DNA of 64,000 nt. Origin: Paracoccus alkanivorans (lineage in GTDB: Bacteria; Pseudomonadota; Alphaproteobacteria; Rhodobacterales; Rhodobacteraceae). The notes under the pieces are model-generated. The model did not search any database. It saw only the letters and a list, made by a program, of their open reading frames with translations, and was not told where the DNA came from. A program made the position numbers and the translations under genes. The stretch covers positions 186,001 through 250,000 of the forward strand of contig NZ_QOKZ01000004.1 of assembly GCF_003697785.1 (NCBI RefSeq). Direction: 5' to 3'. Shown here piece after piece: positions 55,327-64,000 of this stretch (positions are counted from its first letter, which is position 1; every line of letters begins with the position of its first letter).

Positions 55327-57102
55327 ATGCCGACCTATACCCCCCCGATCCGCGACATGCAGTTCGCCCTCCACGACGTGCTGAAACTGTCGCAATCCGG
55401 CCTGCCCGGCCATGACGAATTGGACCGCGATTTCACCGAGGCCGTGCTGGACGCCGCGGGCAAGCTGGCCTCCGAGGTGCTGGCTCCGCTGAACGCGGTC
55501 GGCGACCGGCAGGGCTGCAGGTTGGAAAACGGCGTGGTGCGCACGCCCGAAGGCTTCGGCAAGGCCTTCGAGGCGATGAAGGAAGGCGGCTGGCCCGGGC
55601 TGGACTGCGATCCCGAATATGGCGGACAGGGCATGCCCTATGTGCTCGGCGTGGCCACGGGCGAAATGTTCGTCTCCGCCAACATGGCCTTCAACATGTA
55701 TCAGGGCCTGACCCACGGTGCCTATTCGGCCATCCATGCCCATGGCACCGACGAACAGAAACAGACCTACCTGCCGAAAATGGTCAGTTGCGACTGGACC
55801 GGCACCATGAACCTGACCGAACCGCATTGCGGCACCGATCTGGGCATGCTTCGGACCAGGGCGGAGCCGCAGGACGATGGCAGCTACCTGATCACCGGCC
55901 AGAAGATCTTCATCTCGGCAGGCGATCACGACCTGTCGGAAAACGTCATCCATCTGGTGCTGGCCAAGGCCCCGGGCGGGGGTGAGGGCACCAAGGGCAT
56001 CTCGCTCTTCATCGTGCCGAAATTCCTGGTGAACGAGGATGGCTCACCGGGCGAGCGGAACGCAGTCTCGGTCGGCAATCTCGAAGAGAAGATGGGCATC
56101 CACGGCAATTCGACCTGCGTGATGAATTACGACGGCGCCAAAGGCTGGCTGCTGGGCGAATTGCACAAGGGCATGCGCGCCATGTTCACCATGATGAACG
56201 AAGCCCGCATGGGCGTCGGTCTGCAGGGCTATGCCTGCGCGGTGCCCGCCTATCAGAACGCCGTCGAATATGCCCGCGAACGGCTGCAGGGCCGCGCCGT
56301 GACCGGGGCAAAGAACCCCTCAGGTCCCGCCGATCCATTAATCGTGCATCCCGATATCCGGCGCAGCCTGATGGACCAGAAATCCTTCCTCGAAGGCGCG
56401 AGGATGCTGGCGCTTTGGGGTGCACATCTGATCGATCGCGGGCACCAGGGCGACAAGGACGCCGAGGGGCTGATCTCGCTGCTTACCCCGGTCATCAAGG
56501 GTTTCCTGACCGACAAGGGATTCGAGTCGGCGGTGCTGGCGCAGCAGGTCTATGGTGGGCATGGCTATATCGAGGAACAGGGCATGAGCCAGTTCGTCCG
56601 CGACGCCCGCATCACCATGATCTACGAGGGCGCGAATGGCGTGCAGGCGCTGGATCTTGTCGGCCGCAAGCTGGCGCAGGACGGCGGCAAGCATGTCATG
56701 GGCTTCTTCGAGATGGTGAAATCCTTCTGCAAGGAGCATGGCGGGAACGAAACCCTCGCCGCCGATTTCATCGAGCCGCTGAAAGCCGCATCCAAGGATC
56801 TGCAAACTGCCGGGATGTTCTTCATGGAACGCGGCATGAAGAACCCGAATGACGCCCTGTCGGGCTCCTATGACTTCATGCATCTCTTCGGCCATGTCAC
56901 GCTTGGCTTCATGTGGGCGCAGATGGCGGTGGCCGCACAGGCCGCTCTGGAGGCCAGCAACGGCGACAGGGAATATCTCGAAACGAAGCTCGCCACCGGC
57001 CGCTACTACATGAAGCGTCAACTGCCGATGACCGCCACGCATCTGACCCGCATCCAGTCCGGCGCCGATCCGGTGATGGCCCTTGGCGCGGAAGCATTCT
57101 GA
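55327..57102 (+). CDS. Acyl-CoA dehydrogenase, long form
   Basis: A 591-residue FAD-dependent acyl-CoA dehydrogenase, larger than the 380-residue type because of an extra C-terminal domain, as in DmdC/FadE-like enzymes. Signatures: [16 protein letters not shown] for FAD binding, [13 protein letters not shown], and the helix with catalytic glutamate in [18 protein letters not shown]. It performs the first beta-oxidation step or a related reaction such as 3-methylmercaptopropionyl-CoA oxidation; the latter cannot be excluded. It follows the second MerR gene by 3 bases and is separated from the GST gene by the repeat region. Confidence 0.92.
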   Translation: MPTYTPPIRDMQFALHDVLKLSQSGLPGHDELDRDFTEAVLDAAGKLASEVLAPLNAVGDRQGCRLENGVVRTPEGFGKAFEAMKEGGWPGLDCDPEYGGQGMPYVLGVATGEMFVSANMAFNMYQGLTHGAYSAIHAHGTDEQKQTYLPKMVSCDWTGTMNLTEPHCGTDLGMLRTRAEPQDDGSYLITGQKIFISAGDHDLSENVIHLVLAKAPGGGEGTKGISLFIVPKFLVNEDGSPGERNAVSVGNLEEKMGIHGNSTCVMNYDGAKGWLLGELHKGMRAMFTMMNEARMGVGLQGYACAVPAYQNAVEYARERLQGRAVTGAKNPSGPADPLIVHPDIRRSLMDQKSFLEGARMLALWGAHLIDRGHQGDKDAEGLISLLTPVIKGFLTDKGFESAVLAQQVYGGHGYIEEQGMSQFVRDARITMIYEGANGVQALDLVGRKLAQDGGKHVMGFFEMVKSFCKEHGGNETLAADFIEPLKAASKDLQTAGMFFMERGMKNPNDALSGSYDFMHLFGHVTLGFMWAQMAVAAQAALEASNGDREYLETKLATGRYYMKRQLPMTATHLTRIQSGADPVMALGAEAF

Positions 57103-57131
57103 AAGGGCGATAAGGATGGGTAAGGCCAGAA

Positions 57132-57154
57132 CAGGTATTTGTGCAAAGAAGAAG
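57132..57154 (+). repeat. Intergenic repeat, copy E (box only)
   Basis: AGGTATTTGTGCAAAGAAGA begins at 57133, without an upstream hairpin. It is in near-inverted orientation to copy D about 155 bases away (20 of 22 positions pair). Confidence 0.6.
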
Positions 57155-57306
57155 CACAAGCTGCGTCCCGGCCTCTCCCGCCTCGCAACGGGTCGGGCGT
57201 TATCCGCCCACAGGCCGGGACGACTTCTCCTTTGGCGGTCATCGGCTCCTCAGCCTGTACCGCACCAGGAACTCTGACATGGAAGCGTTGCATTAACCTT
57301 AATACG

Positions 57307-57360
57307 CCCCCTTCTTCTTTGTGCAAATACCTTGCGGGGGTCCGGGGGCGCAAAGCCCCC
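57307..57360 (-). repeat. Intergenic composite repeat, copy D
   Basis: On the minus strand: a GGGGGC-TTTGC-GCCCCC hairpin (57360-57344), then CCCCCGC and AAGGTATTTGCACAAAGAAG (57333 downward). It lies just before the GST gene, whose ribosome binding site begins at 57369, and points against its transcription. Confidence 0.75.
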
Positions 57361-57379
57361 GGCATCTAGGAGGAAAGAG

Positions 57380-58006
57380 ATGACAGCCCAACTCTGGTGC
57401 TTTGGCGAATCCGGCAATGCCTACAAGGCGGCACTGACCATGGAACTGGCGGGTTATGACTGGTCGCCCGTCTATGTCGACTTCTTCAATGGCGAGGCTC
57501 GCAGCCCCGAGTTCCGGGAAATCAACGAGATGGGCGAGGTGCCGGTCTTTCGTGAGGGCGAATTGACCTTGACGCAATCAGCGGTGATCCAGCTCCATAT
57601 CGCCGAGCGGACCGGCAAGTTCCTCGGATCGGATCGCAACGAAACGCTGCGCTGGCTGATGTTCGACAATCACAAGATGTCGGGACAGGCCGGACCGACG
57701 CGTTTCCTGATGAATTTCCTTCCCGAAGAGAAGCGCCCGCAAGAAGCCATCGCATTTCTGCAAGGACGCCTGAAAGCCACATACAAGGTGCTGGACAATC
57801 ACCTGGCACAGCGGGGCTGGGTGGCAGACAATAGCCCGACCATCGCCGATTTCGCCTGCTGTGGCTACCTGTTCTATCCAGAGCCCTTCGGTTTCGACCG
57901 CAAGGGCTGGCCACATATCGACCGCTGGCTGGACGCTATCAGCACCCTGCCCGGCTGGAAACATCCCTATGATCTGATGCCCGGCAACCCCTCGGACCGG
58001 GCGTGA
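57380..58006 (+). CDS. Glutathione S-transferase
   Basis: A 208-residue two-domain GST: N-terminal thioredoxin-like domain (LWCFGESGNAYKAALTMELAG, EMGEVPVFREGELTLTQSAVI) and all-helical C-terminal domain (TIADFACCGYLFYPEPFGF). ATG 57380 with AGGAGGAAAG is clear. Lying between two beta-oxidation genes, it may detoxify acyl-derived electrophiles; the catalytic residue is not certain from the sequence. Confidence 0.9.
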   Translation: MTAQLWCFGESGNAYKAALTMELAGYDWSPVYVDFFNGEARSPEFREINEMGEVPVFREGELTLTQSAVIQLHIAERTGKFLGSDRNETLRWLMFDNHKMSGQAGPTRFLMNFLPEEKRPQEAIAFLQGRLKATYKVLDNHLAQRGWVADNSPTIADFACCGYLFYPEPFGFDRKGWPHIDRWLDAISTLPGWKHPYDLMPGNPSDRA

Positions 58007-58027
58007 CCGAACACCACAGGAGGACGC

Positions 58028-59239
58028 ATGTCTGAAGCCTATATCTATGACGCCGCGCGCACGCCGCGGGGCAAGGGCCGCCCGGATGGCAGCCTGCACG
58101 AAGTCACCTCGCTGGCATTGTCGGCGCGGCTGCTCAATGCCGTCAAGGAGCGCAACGGGCTGGAAGGCCATGCCGTGGAGGACGTGATCTGGGGGAATGT
58201 CACCCAGGTCAAGGAACAGGGCGGCTGCCTGGCGCGCTCGGCGGTGCTGGCCTCGGATCTCGATGAATCGATCCCCGGGCTTGCGATCAACCGTTTCTGC
58301 GCCAGCGGCATGGAGGCCGTGAACCTCGCCGCGAACCAGATCAGGGGCGGCGCCGGTCAGGGCTATATCGCCGGCGGCGTCGAGATGATGGGTCGCGTGG
58401 CCATGGGCAGCGACGGGGCCGCGATCGCCGTCGACCCCAGCCTTGCGCTGAAGAGCTATTTCGTGCCGCAGGGGATCAGTGCCGACATCATCGCCACGGA
58501 ATACGGATTCACCCGCGAGGAGGCCGATGCGCTGGCCGTCGAATCGCAGCGCCGGGCGGCCAGGGCATGGGAAGAGAACCGTTTCGCCAAGTCCATCGTG
58601 CCGGTCACCGATCAGAATGGGCTGACCATCCTGGAGCGCGACGAATACATGCGCCCCGGCACAACCACCGATGACCTGGCCAAGCTGAAGCCCAGTTTCA
58701 GGGAGATGGGCGAGTCGATGCCCGGTTTCGACAAGGTGGCGATGCTGAAATATCCGCATCTGTCGCATATCGAGCATATCCACCATGCCGGGAACAGTTC
58801 GGGCATCGTGGACGGGGCCGCAGCCGTGCTGCTGGGCAGCAAGGAGTTCGGCGAGGCGCATGGGTTGAAGCCCCGTGCCCGGATCCGCGCGACCGCCAAG
58901 ATCGGCACCGATCCGACGATCATGCTGACCGGGCCGGTGCCCGTCACCGAGAAGATCCTGAAGGACAGCGGAATGTCGATTAGCGATATCGACCTGTTCG
59001 AGGTGAACGAGGCCTTCGCTGCGGTCGTGCTGCGTTTCTGCCAAGCATTCCAGGTCGATCCCGGCAAGGTCAATGTCAATGGCGGCTCCATCGCCATGGG
59101 CCATCCGCTTGGCGCGACCGGCGCGATCATCATCGGCACGCTGCTGGACGAGTTGGAACGGCAGGACAAGCAGGTCGGCCTTGCAACCCTGTGCATCGCG
59201 TCCGGCATGGGCGCGGCCACCATTATCGAGAGGTTGTGA
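58028..59239 (+). CDS. fadA: Acetyl-CoA C-acyltransferase (3-ketoacyl-CoA thiolase)
   Basis: FadA cleaves 3-ketoacyl-CoA with CoA, the last step of beta-oxidation. The 403-residue protein has the nucleophile region NRFCASGMEAVNLAANQI, the histidine motif NVNGGSIAMGHPLGATGA and the second cysteine in LCIASGMGAATIIER. It is coupled to the cupin gene by TGATG. Ribosome binding site ACAGGAGGAC. Confidence 0.94.
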   Translation: MSEAYIYDAARTPRGKGRPDGSLHEVTSLALSARLLNAVKERNGLEGHAVEDVIWGNVTQVKEQGGCLARSAVLASDLDESIPGLAINRFCASGMEAVNLAANQIRGGAGQGYIAGGVEMMGRVAMGSDGAAIAVDPSLALKSYFVPQGISADIIATEYGFTREEADALAVESQRRAARAWEENRFAKSIVPVTDQNGLTILERDEYMRPGTTTDDLAKLKPSFREMGESMPGFDKVAMLKYPHLSHIEHIHHAGNSSGIVDGAAAVLLGSKEFGEAHGLKPRARIRATAKIGTDPTIMLTGPVPVTEKILKDSGMSISDIDLFEVNEAFAAVVLRFCQAFQVDPGKVNVNGGSIAMGHPLGATGAIIIGTLLDELERQDKQVGLATLCIASGMGAATIIERL

Positions 59240-59709
59240 TGGCGATTATTCGCAAGGATGAGGTCCCCGTGACCGATGCCGTGTCAGGCTATCCCGATCC
59301 CTACAATCTCGGATCAGGGAACCTATCCTATCGGCATATCTCGAACGCCGGCGGCCTGACACAATTCGGCGCGGCGCTGGAAACCCTGCATGCCGGTGGA
59401 CAAAGTTCGCAGATGCACTGGGAAGAGCATGAAGACGAGTTCCTCTACATGCTGTCAGGCGAGTTGACTGTGGTCGAGGATGGCGAGGAAACGATCATTC
59501 GTCCCGGTGATGCCTGTTGCTGGAAGGCCGGCACACCAGTCGCACATTGCCTTCGCAATCACAGCGATGCTCCCGCAACTTATCTGATCGTCGGCAGCCG
59601 CGATCCCCGGAATATCGCACATTATCCCGGTCTCGACATGCTCGGAACACCGCAGGGTTTTACGCATCTGGACGGAACCCCTTACCCGAAAAAGGGAGAA
59701 ACAAAATGA
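59239..59709 (+). CDS. Cupin protein inside the beta-oxidation operon
   Basis: A 156-residue cupin overlapping fadA and fadJ on both sides. Motif 1: SQMHWEEHEDEFLYMLSGEL, with histidine and glutamate ligands; motif 2: RPGDACCWKAGTPVAHCL. The first residues (IIRKDEVPVTDAVSGYPDPYN) match small cupins whose role is unknown. Its position suggests it acts on an acyl-CoA or stabilises the complex; this is inference. Confidence 0.85.
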   Translation: MAIIRKDEVPVTDAVSGYPDPYNLGSGNLSYRHISNAGGLTQFGAALETLHAGGQSSQMHWEEHEDEFLYMLSGELTVVEDGEETIIRPGDACCWKAGTPVAHCLRNHSDAPATYLIVGSRDPRNIAHYPGLDMLGTPQGFTHLDGTPYPKKGETK

Positions 59710-61892
59710 CAGATTTCACGATCAGGAAAGACGCGGACGGCGTTGCCATCATCACCTGGGACGTTCCGAAGAAGTCCATGAACGTGCTGTCTCTGGACGG
59801 CGCGGCAGAGCTTGACAAGCTGATCGACGAGGCACTTGCCGACGAGGCGGTGAAGGGCATTGTCATCACCAGCGGAAAGAAGGACTTCGCCGCCGGGATG
59901 GATCTGAACGTCATAGCCGGGATGAAGGATCAGGGCGGCGCACAGGGCGTGTTTGACGGGATCATGTCCCTGCATCACCTGCTGCGCAAGATCGAGCGCG
60001 CCGGGATGGATCCCAAGACGCTGAAGGGCGGCAAGCCCATCGCGGCGGCCCTGCCCGGCACGGCGCTCGGCATCGGGCTGGAACTGCCGCTGGCCACGCA
60101 TCGCATCTTTGCCGCCGACAACCCGAAGGCCAAGATCGGCCTGCCCGAAATCATGGTCGGCATTTTTCCCGGCGGGGGCGGCACCACACGGCTGGTGCGC
60201 AAGCTGGGCGCGATGATGGCCGCGCCCTTCCTGCTGGAGGGTAAGCTGAACGATCCGAAGAAGGCCAAGGCTGCCGGGATCATCGACGAGGTGGCCGAGG
60301 ATCCGCTGGCCGCCGCGCGCGAATGGGTTCTGAACGCCAAGGATGCCGATCTGGTCAAGCCATGGGATCAAAAGGGCTACAAGATGCCCGGCGGCGCGCC
60401 CTATCATCCAGCGGGCTTCATGACCTTTGTCGGTGCAAGCGCGATGGTGCATGGCAAGACGATGGGAGTCTATCCTGCCGCCAAGGCCCTGCTGTCGGCG
60501 GTCTACGAAGGTGCGCTCGTGCCATTCGACCAGGCGTTGAAGATCGAGGCGCGCTGGTTCACCAATGTTCTGATGAACCCCTCGTCCGGCGCCATGATCC
60601 GCAGCCTGTTCATCAACAAGGAAGCATTGGAGAAGGGGGCGAACCGTCCCGAAGCCCCGGACCAGACGGTCAGGAAGGTCGGCATTCTCGGTGCGGGGAT
60701 GATGGGCGCGGGTATCGCCTATGTCAGCGCCATGGCCGGAATCGAAGTGGTGCTGATCGACGCCAAGCAGGAGGCCGCCGAAAAGGGGAAATCCTATTCG
60801 GAGGGTCTGCTGGACAAGGCGATCAGCCGCAAGAAATCCACCGAAGAGAAAAAGACCGAGGTTCTGGGCCGCATCCTGCCCACAACGGATTATGCCGCGC
60901 TGGATGGCTGCGACCTGGTGGTCGAGGCAGTGTTCGAGGATCCCGGCATCAAGGCCGAGGTGACGAAAAAGGCCGAGGCGGTCATCCCGCAGGACGCGAT
61001 TTTCGCCACCAACACCTCCACCCTGCCGATCAGCGATCTGGCCAAGGCGAGCAGCCGCCCTGATCAGTTCATCGGGATCCATTTCTTCAGCCCCGTGGAC
61101 AAGATGCTGCTGGTCGAGATTATCAAGGGCCGCGAGACCGGCGACCGCGCCGTGGCCAAGGCGCTCGATTTCGTCCGCCAGATCCGCAAGACGCCGATCG
61201 TGGTGAACGATGCCCGCTTCTTCTATGCCAACCGTTGCATCATCCCCTATATCAACGAGGGTGTGCGGATGGTGGCCGAGGGCGTCAATCCGGTGCTGGT
61301 CGAGAATGCCGCCAAGATGATGGGCATGCCCCTGGGGCCGCTGCAATTGGTCGATGAGACCTCTATCGATCTGGGCGTCAAGATCGCCAAGGCGACCAAG
61401 GCAGCGATGGGCGACGCCTATCCCGATGGCGCGGTTGACGAGGTGCTGTTCTGGATGGCCGATGAAGGGCGCCTTGGGCGCAAGGCGAATGCCGGCTTCT
61501 ACGCCTATGACGAGGCCGGCAAGCGAGTGGGGCTCTGGGAAGGGCTTGAGGCGAAATACCCGCAGGCGGCTGAGCAGCCCGAGCTGACCGAAGTGCAACA
61601 TCGCCTGATGTTCGCCCAGACCCTCGAGGCCGTTCGGGCGCTGGAGGAAGGCGTGCTGGAAGATATCCGCGAAGGCGATGTCGGCGCGATCCTCGGTTGG
61701 GGCTTTGCGCCCTGGTCAGGCGGTCCGTTTGGATGGCTGGACATGCTGGGTGCGGCACGCGCGGTCGAGATTTGCGAAAGGCTCACCGACCGTCACGGCG
61801 CACGCTTCGCGGCACCGAACCTGCTGCGCGATGTGGCAAAGAAGGGTGCTGGTTTCTACGCTCGTTTCGGTCCAAGGAAAACGGCGGCCTGA
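59706..61892 (+). CDS. FadJ-type enoyl-CoA hydratase/3-hydroxyacyl-CoA dehydrogenase
   Basis: A 728-residue bifunctional enzyme: N-terminal crotonase domain (about 1-300) with KKDFAAGMDLNVIAGM and IGLPEIMVGIFPGGGGTTRL, and a C-terminal dehydrogenase domain from about 320 with the NAD motif VGILGAGMMGAGIAYVSAMA and HFFSPVDKMLLVEII. It performs the hydration and oxidation steps of beta-oxidation. ATG 59706 (MTDFTIRKDA) overlaps the cupin stop by ATGA; the frame extends upstream to 59517 but inside the cupin gene. A terminator follows. Confidence 0.94.
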   Translation: MTDFTIRKDADGVAIITWDVPKKSMNVLSLDGAAELDKLIDEALADEAVKGIVITSGKKDFAAGMDLNVIAGMKDQGGAQGVFDGIMSLHHLLRKIERAGMDPKTLKGGKPIAAALPGTALGIGLELPLATHRIFAADNPKAKIGLPEIMVGIFPGGGGTTRLVRKLGAMMAAPFLLEGKLNDPKKAKAAGIIDEVAEDPLAAAREWVLNAKDADLVKPWDQKGYKMPGGAPYHPAGFMTFVGASAMVHGKTMGVYPAAKALLSAVYEGALVPFDQALKIEARWFTNVLMNPSSGAMIRSLFINKEALEKGANRPEAPDQTVRKVGILGAGMMGAGIAYVSAMAGIEVVLIDAKQEAAEKGKSYSEGLLDKAISRKKSTEEKKTEVLGRILPTTDYAALDGCDLVVEAVFEDPGIKAEVTKKAEAVIPQDAIFATNTSTLPISDLAKASSRPDQFIGIHFFSPVDKMLLVEIIKGRETGDRAVAKALDFVRQIRKTPIVVNDARFFYANRCIIPYINEGVRMVAEGVNPVLVENAAKMMGMPLGPLQLVDETSIDLGVKIAKATKAAMGDAYPDGAVDEVLFWMADEGRLGRKANAGFYAYDEAGKRVGLWEGLEAKYPQAAEQPELTEVQHRLMFAQTLEAVRALEEGVLEDIREGDVGAILGWGFAPWSGGPFGWLDMLGAARAVEICERLTDRHGARFAAPNLLRDVAKKGAGFYARFGPRKTAA

Positions 61893-61943
61893 TGGCACGA
61901 TGATCGTGGCATCTCGATCACGGCGGGCGTTGCCCGGATGCAA

Positions 61944-61966
61944 GGGGGACGATTTTTTCGTCCCCC
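61944..61966 (+). terminator. Rho-independent-like terminator after the fad operon
   Basis: A perfect 9-bp stem (GGGGGACGA 61944-61952, TCGTCCCCC 61958-61966) with a five-T loop lies 52 bases after the FadJ-type gene. Confidence 0.8.
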
Positions 61967-62051
61967 GCTCTTGTTGAATACGCACCGAATCACCCTATGC
62001 TGCGGTGCAAAACGGCCTAGGCGGTCGTCAGAGTCGAAAGGGAAGCACGTC

Positions 62052-63251
62052 ATGACCGAAGACACGAAACGCCGCGCCGAGGCTGTCAGCAAAGACATCG
62101 AAGACGTGACCTCGGTAGTGCTGCCCGAGCCCAGCAGCGATCAGGTCGAGATGACCACCGCCGATCCCGCGACGAGTGAGGAAATCCGCAAGCGCATGGC
62201 CGAGATCAATATGGACGATTCCGGCTCGATCATCCATTTCGGCGCGGGTGCACAAACCCAGTTGCAGGAAATCAGCCAGAAGATGCTGGCCGACGTCAAG
62301 AACAAGGATGTCGGACCGGCGGGCGAAAGCCTGCGCGAGATCGTCACATCGATCAGGGGGTTCTCGACTTCGGAACTGGACCTGCGGCGCGAACGCAGTT
62401 GGTGGGAGCGATTGCTGGGCCGTGTTACGCCCTTTGCCAAATTCACCGCCAGATACGAGGAAGTGCAGACCCAGATCGACCGTGTGACAGCGGATCTGGA
62501 GGGGCATGAGCAGCAGCTTTTGAAGGATATCAAATCGCTGGACCTGCTGTATGACCGTACGCTGAATTTCTATGACGAGCTGGCGCTTTATATAGCGGCA
62601 GGCGAGGAAAAGCTGCGTGAGCTGGACAACGAGGTAATCCCCGCCAAGCGGGCCGAGCTGGACAAGGCCGCCGAACCCGATCAGGTGATGGAGGCGCAGG
62701 AGCTGCGCGATCTCCAGACCATGCGCGATGATCTGGAGCGCCGGGTGCATGACCTGAAACTGACTCGGCAGGTTACGATGCAATCGCTGCCCTCGATCCG
62801 GCTGGTGCAGGAAAACGACAAATCGCTGGTGACGAAAATCAACTCGACATTGGTGAACACGGTTCCGTTATGGGAAACGCAGCTTGCTCAGGCCGTCACC
62901 ATCCAACGCAGCGCCGAGGCCGCGAACGCGGTCAAGGCGGCCAGCGACCTGACCAATGACCTGTTGACCGGCAATGCGGAAAACCTCCGCCAAGCCAATG
63001 CCCGGATCCGCACGGAGACTGAACGGGGCGTATTCGATATCGAAGCGGTCCGCACCGCCAATGCCGAACTGATCTCGACCATCGAGGACAGCCTGCGCAT
63101 CGCCGATGAGGGCCGGGCACGCCGAGCCGCGGCGGAAGAGGAATTGACACAGATGGAAGCGGAACTACGCAACGCGTTGTCCTCGGCCCGTTCGCAGCGC
63201 CTGACCGGATCGGAACCGGAGGGGGCCGCAGAACGGCCCGGCAAGCAATGA
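62052..63251 (+). CDS. TelA family protein
   Basis: A 399-residue protein of the TelA (tellurite/toxic-anion resistance) family, mostly alpha-helical with long coiled-coil-like stretches (EEVQTQIDRVTADLEGHEQQ; ELRDLQTMRDDLERRVHDL). No membrane segment. The family is linked to tellurite and bacteriocin tolerance but its molecular role is unknown. It overlaps the next gene by ATGA, an envelope lipoprotein. ATG 62052 (MTEDTKRRA) is chosen over 61938. Confidence 0.85.
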   Translation: MTEDTKRRAEAVSKDIEDVTSVVLPEPSSDQVEMTTADPATSEEIRKRMAEINMDDSGSIIHFGAGAQTQLQEISQKMLADVKNKDVGPAGESLREIVTSIRGFSTSELDLRRERSWWERLLGRVTPFAKFTARYEEVQTQIDRVTADLEGHEQQLLKDIKSLDLLYDRTLNFYDELALYIAAGEEKLRELDNEVIPAKRAELDKAAEPDQVMEAQELRDLQTMRDDLERRVHDLKLTRQVTMQSLPSIRLVQENDKSLVTKINSTLVNTVPLWETQLAQAVTIQRSAEAANAVKAASDLTNDLLTGNAENLRQANARIRTETERGVFDIEAVRTANAELISTIEDSLRIADEGRARRAAAEEELTQMEAELRNALSSARSQRLTGSEPEGAAERPGKQ

Positions 63252-64000
63252 TACCGGCTGCGGTTCCCTTTGCGTCACGTGATCCCCGGCACCATCCGCT
63301 GGCGATATTGACGCTGCTATTGGCCCTTGTCCTGGCTGGCTGCACGAGCAAGCGCGAGAAAGAAGCCGAGATCGCCCCGCCCCCGGTCAACATTCCCGAG
63401 CCTCCGGAACCCGAAGGCCCTACTCAGGCGGAACTCCGCGAGGCAAGAGCAGAACGAAACCGCGCCGCCAATCAGGCCGCCGCCATCAATGTGAGCGCGC
63501 TCAGCCAATCGCAACAGAACTACTATGCGAGAATCGAACAGAAACTGATTGACGACAACCAACTGCGCCGCGACCAGATCCCGATGGATGCGCCCATCGA
63601 TGCCGACATATTGGCCCAGAACTTCATTCAGATTGCATTACGCGACGAATACGGCAGTGACGGGGCGCGCCATGCCGGGGGGGCGGGCGCAAGCGCGCCC
63701 CTGCGCCGCTGGCAGGACCCTGTCCGTATCGAACTGGAGTTCGGCCCGTCATCCGATACCGCCCTCAAGCGGGAAATCCGCGGCGAGGTTGCGGATTACA
63801 CGACCCGGTTGGAAGAGGTCTCCGGTCACAGTGTTGCGCTGACCGGTGATGGCGGCAACTTCACCGTCCTGGTGCTGAGCGATGACGAACGGCGGGATAT
63901 CGATACGCTCCTGCCCGAGCTGGTGCCGGGCATACCCGCGCATGATGTTGTGGCATTGCGCGACCTGGCGCCCGATATCTATTGTTCCGTTTTCGCTTAT
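63248..64000 (+). CDS. DUF2927 lipoprotein (partial at window end)
   Basis: The frame starts with ATG overlapping the TelA stop and stays open to the last base. A lipoprotein signal ends in the lipobox LAGC near residue 31, followed by a charged linker. The DUF2927 domain follows: NFIQIALRDEY, LRRWQDPVRIELEFGPSS, YTTRLEEVSGHSVALTG, then FTVLVLSDDERRD and VPGIPAHDVVAL, ending at IYCSVFAY at the window edge. DUF2927 is a putative metallo-protease-like fold of unknown job. The rest of the gene lies beyond 64000. Confidence 0.85.
   Translation, partial: MIPAAVPFASRDPRHHPLAILTLLLALVLAGCTSKREKEAEIAPPPVNIPEPPEPEGPTQAELREARAERNRAANQAAAINVSALSQSQQNYYARIEQKLIDDNQLRRDQIPMDAPIDADILAQNFIQIALRDEYGSDGARHAGGAGASAPLRRWQDPVRIELEFGPSSDTALKREIRGEVADYTTRLEEVSGHSVALTGDGGNFTVLVLSDDERRDIDTLLPELVPGIPAHDVVALRDLAPDIYCSVFAY

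Noticed and set aside
59682..61601. Long minus-strand open frame (639 codons) opposite the FadJ-type gene
   Set aside because: It is a shadow of GC-rich codon use. The plus-strand protein has full enzyme motifs; the antisense product has no recognisable domain and no ribosome binding site.
62052..63251. TelA gene as part of a ter tellurite-resistance or phage-defence island
   Set aside because: No terZ/terD or other ter genes, nucleases or mobile genes are nearby; the neighbour is a DUF2927 lipoprotein.

Overview
This 64 kb window is a gene-dense, high-GC stretch of an alphaproteobacterial chromosome, most probably from the Rhodobacteraceae and plausibly near Paracoccus. Lineage markers include the F1-ATPase zeta inhibitor (DUF1476), alpha-type SspB, AddAB in place of RecBCD, DUF484, DUF1127, DUF4169, DUF2927, a TsaE-kinase fusion and overlapping ATGA/TGATG gene junctions. 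It reads as core genome. I see no transposase, phage module, CRISPR array, rRNA or tRNA. No gene-free gap exceeds 300 bases; the longest is 57103-57379.

Layout. 1-2.9 kb: envelope genes (L,D-transpeptidase, lytic transglycosylase) around a histone-H1-like protein. 3-7.6 kb: priA (minus), then transaldolase, DUF484 and xerC. 7.6-10.4 kb: a PAP2 phosphatase broken by one base, a YeeE/YedE sulfur transporter and a P1 peptidase. 10.5-17.4 kb: smpB, a mercaptopyruvate sulfurtransferase/aminotransferase pair, an OmpA-domain protein with a small coiled-coil partner, ubiA and rsmE. 17.5-21.2 kb: DUF1127, a fumC-VOC-DUF4169-RHH overlapping operon, a methyltransferase and sspB. 21.3-30.3 kb: asd, dedA, carbonic anhydrase, a degenerate Hpt-like protein, an M17 peptidase with NlpC/P60, truB, rbfA and dapB.

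30.4-39.2 kb: a coupled run tsaE-amgK fusion, murU, addB, addA, then trxA, joining t6A tRNA modification, peptidoglycan recycling and recombinational repair. 39.3-45.6 kb: a cupin, a capsule-synthesis-like protein, hslVU and two M16 peptidases. 45.6-50.2 kb: a polar amino-acid ABC importer ending in a glutamine-synthetase-like ligase. 50.3-54.3 kb: purS, purC, the divergent zeta subunit, a MATE exporter and two hotdog thioesterases. 54.4-61.9 kb: two MerR regulators followed by a fatty-acid beta-oxidation operon (acyl-CoA dehydrogenase, GST, thiolase, cupin, FadJ-type multifunctional enzyme). 62-64 kb: a TelA protein and a DUF2927 lipoprotein cut by the window end.

The least explained signals are a family of intergenic repeats (hairpin plus AGGTATTTG-NN-CAAAGAAGA box, six places), the single-base PAP2 frameshift in a G6 run, the TsaE-AmgK fusion, an Hpt-like protein without the phospho-histidine, and a tandem MerR pair with a palindrome in the spacer of a likely promoter. 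I did not find a clearly new multi-gene system.
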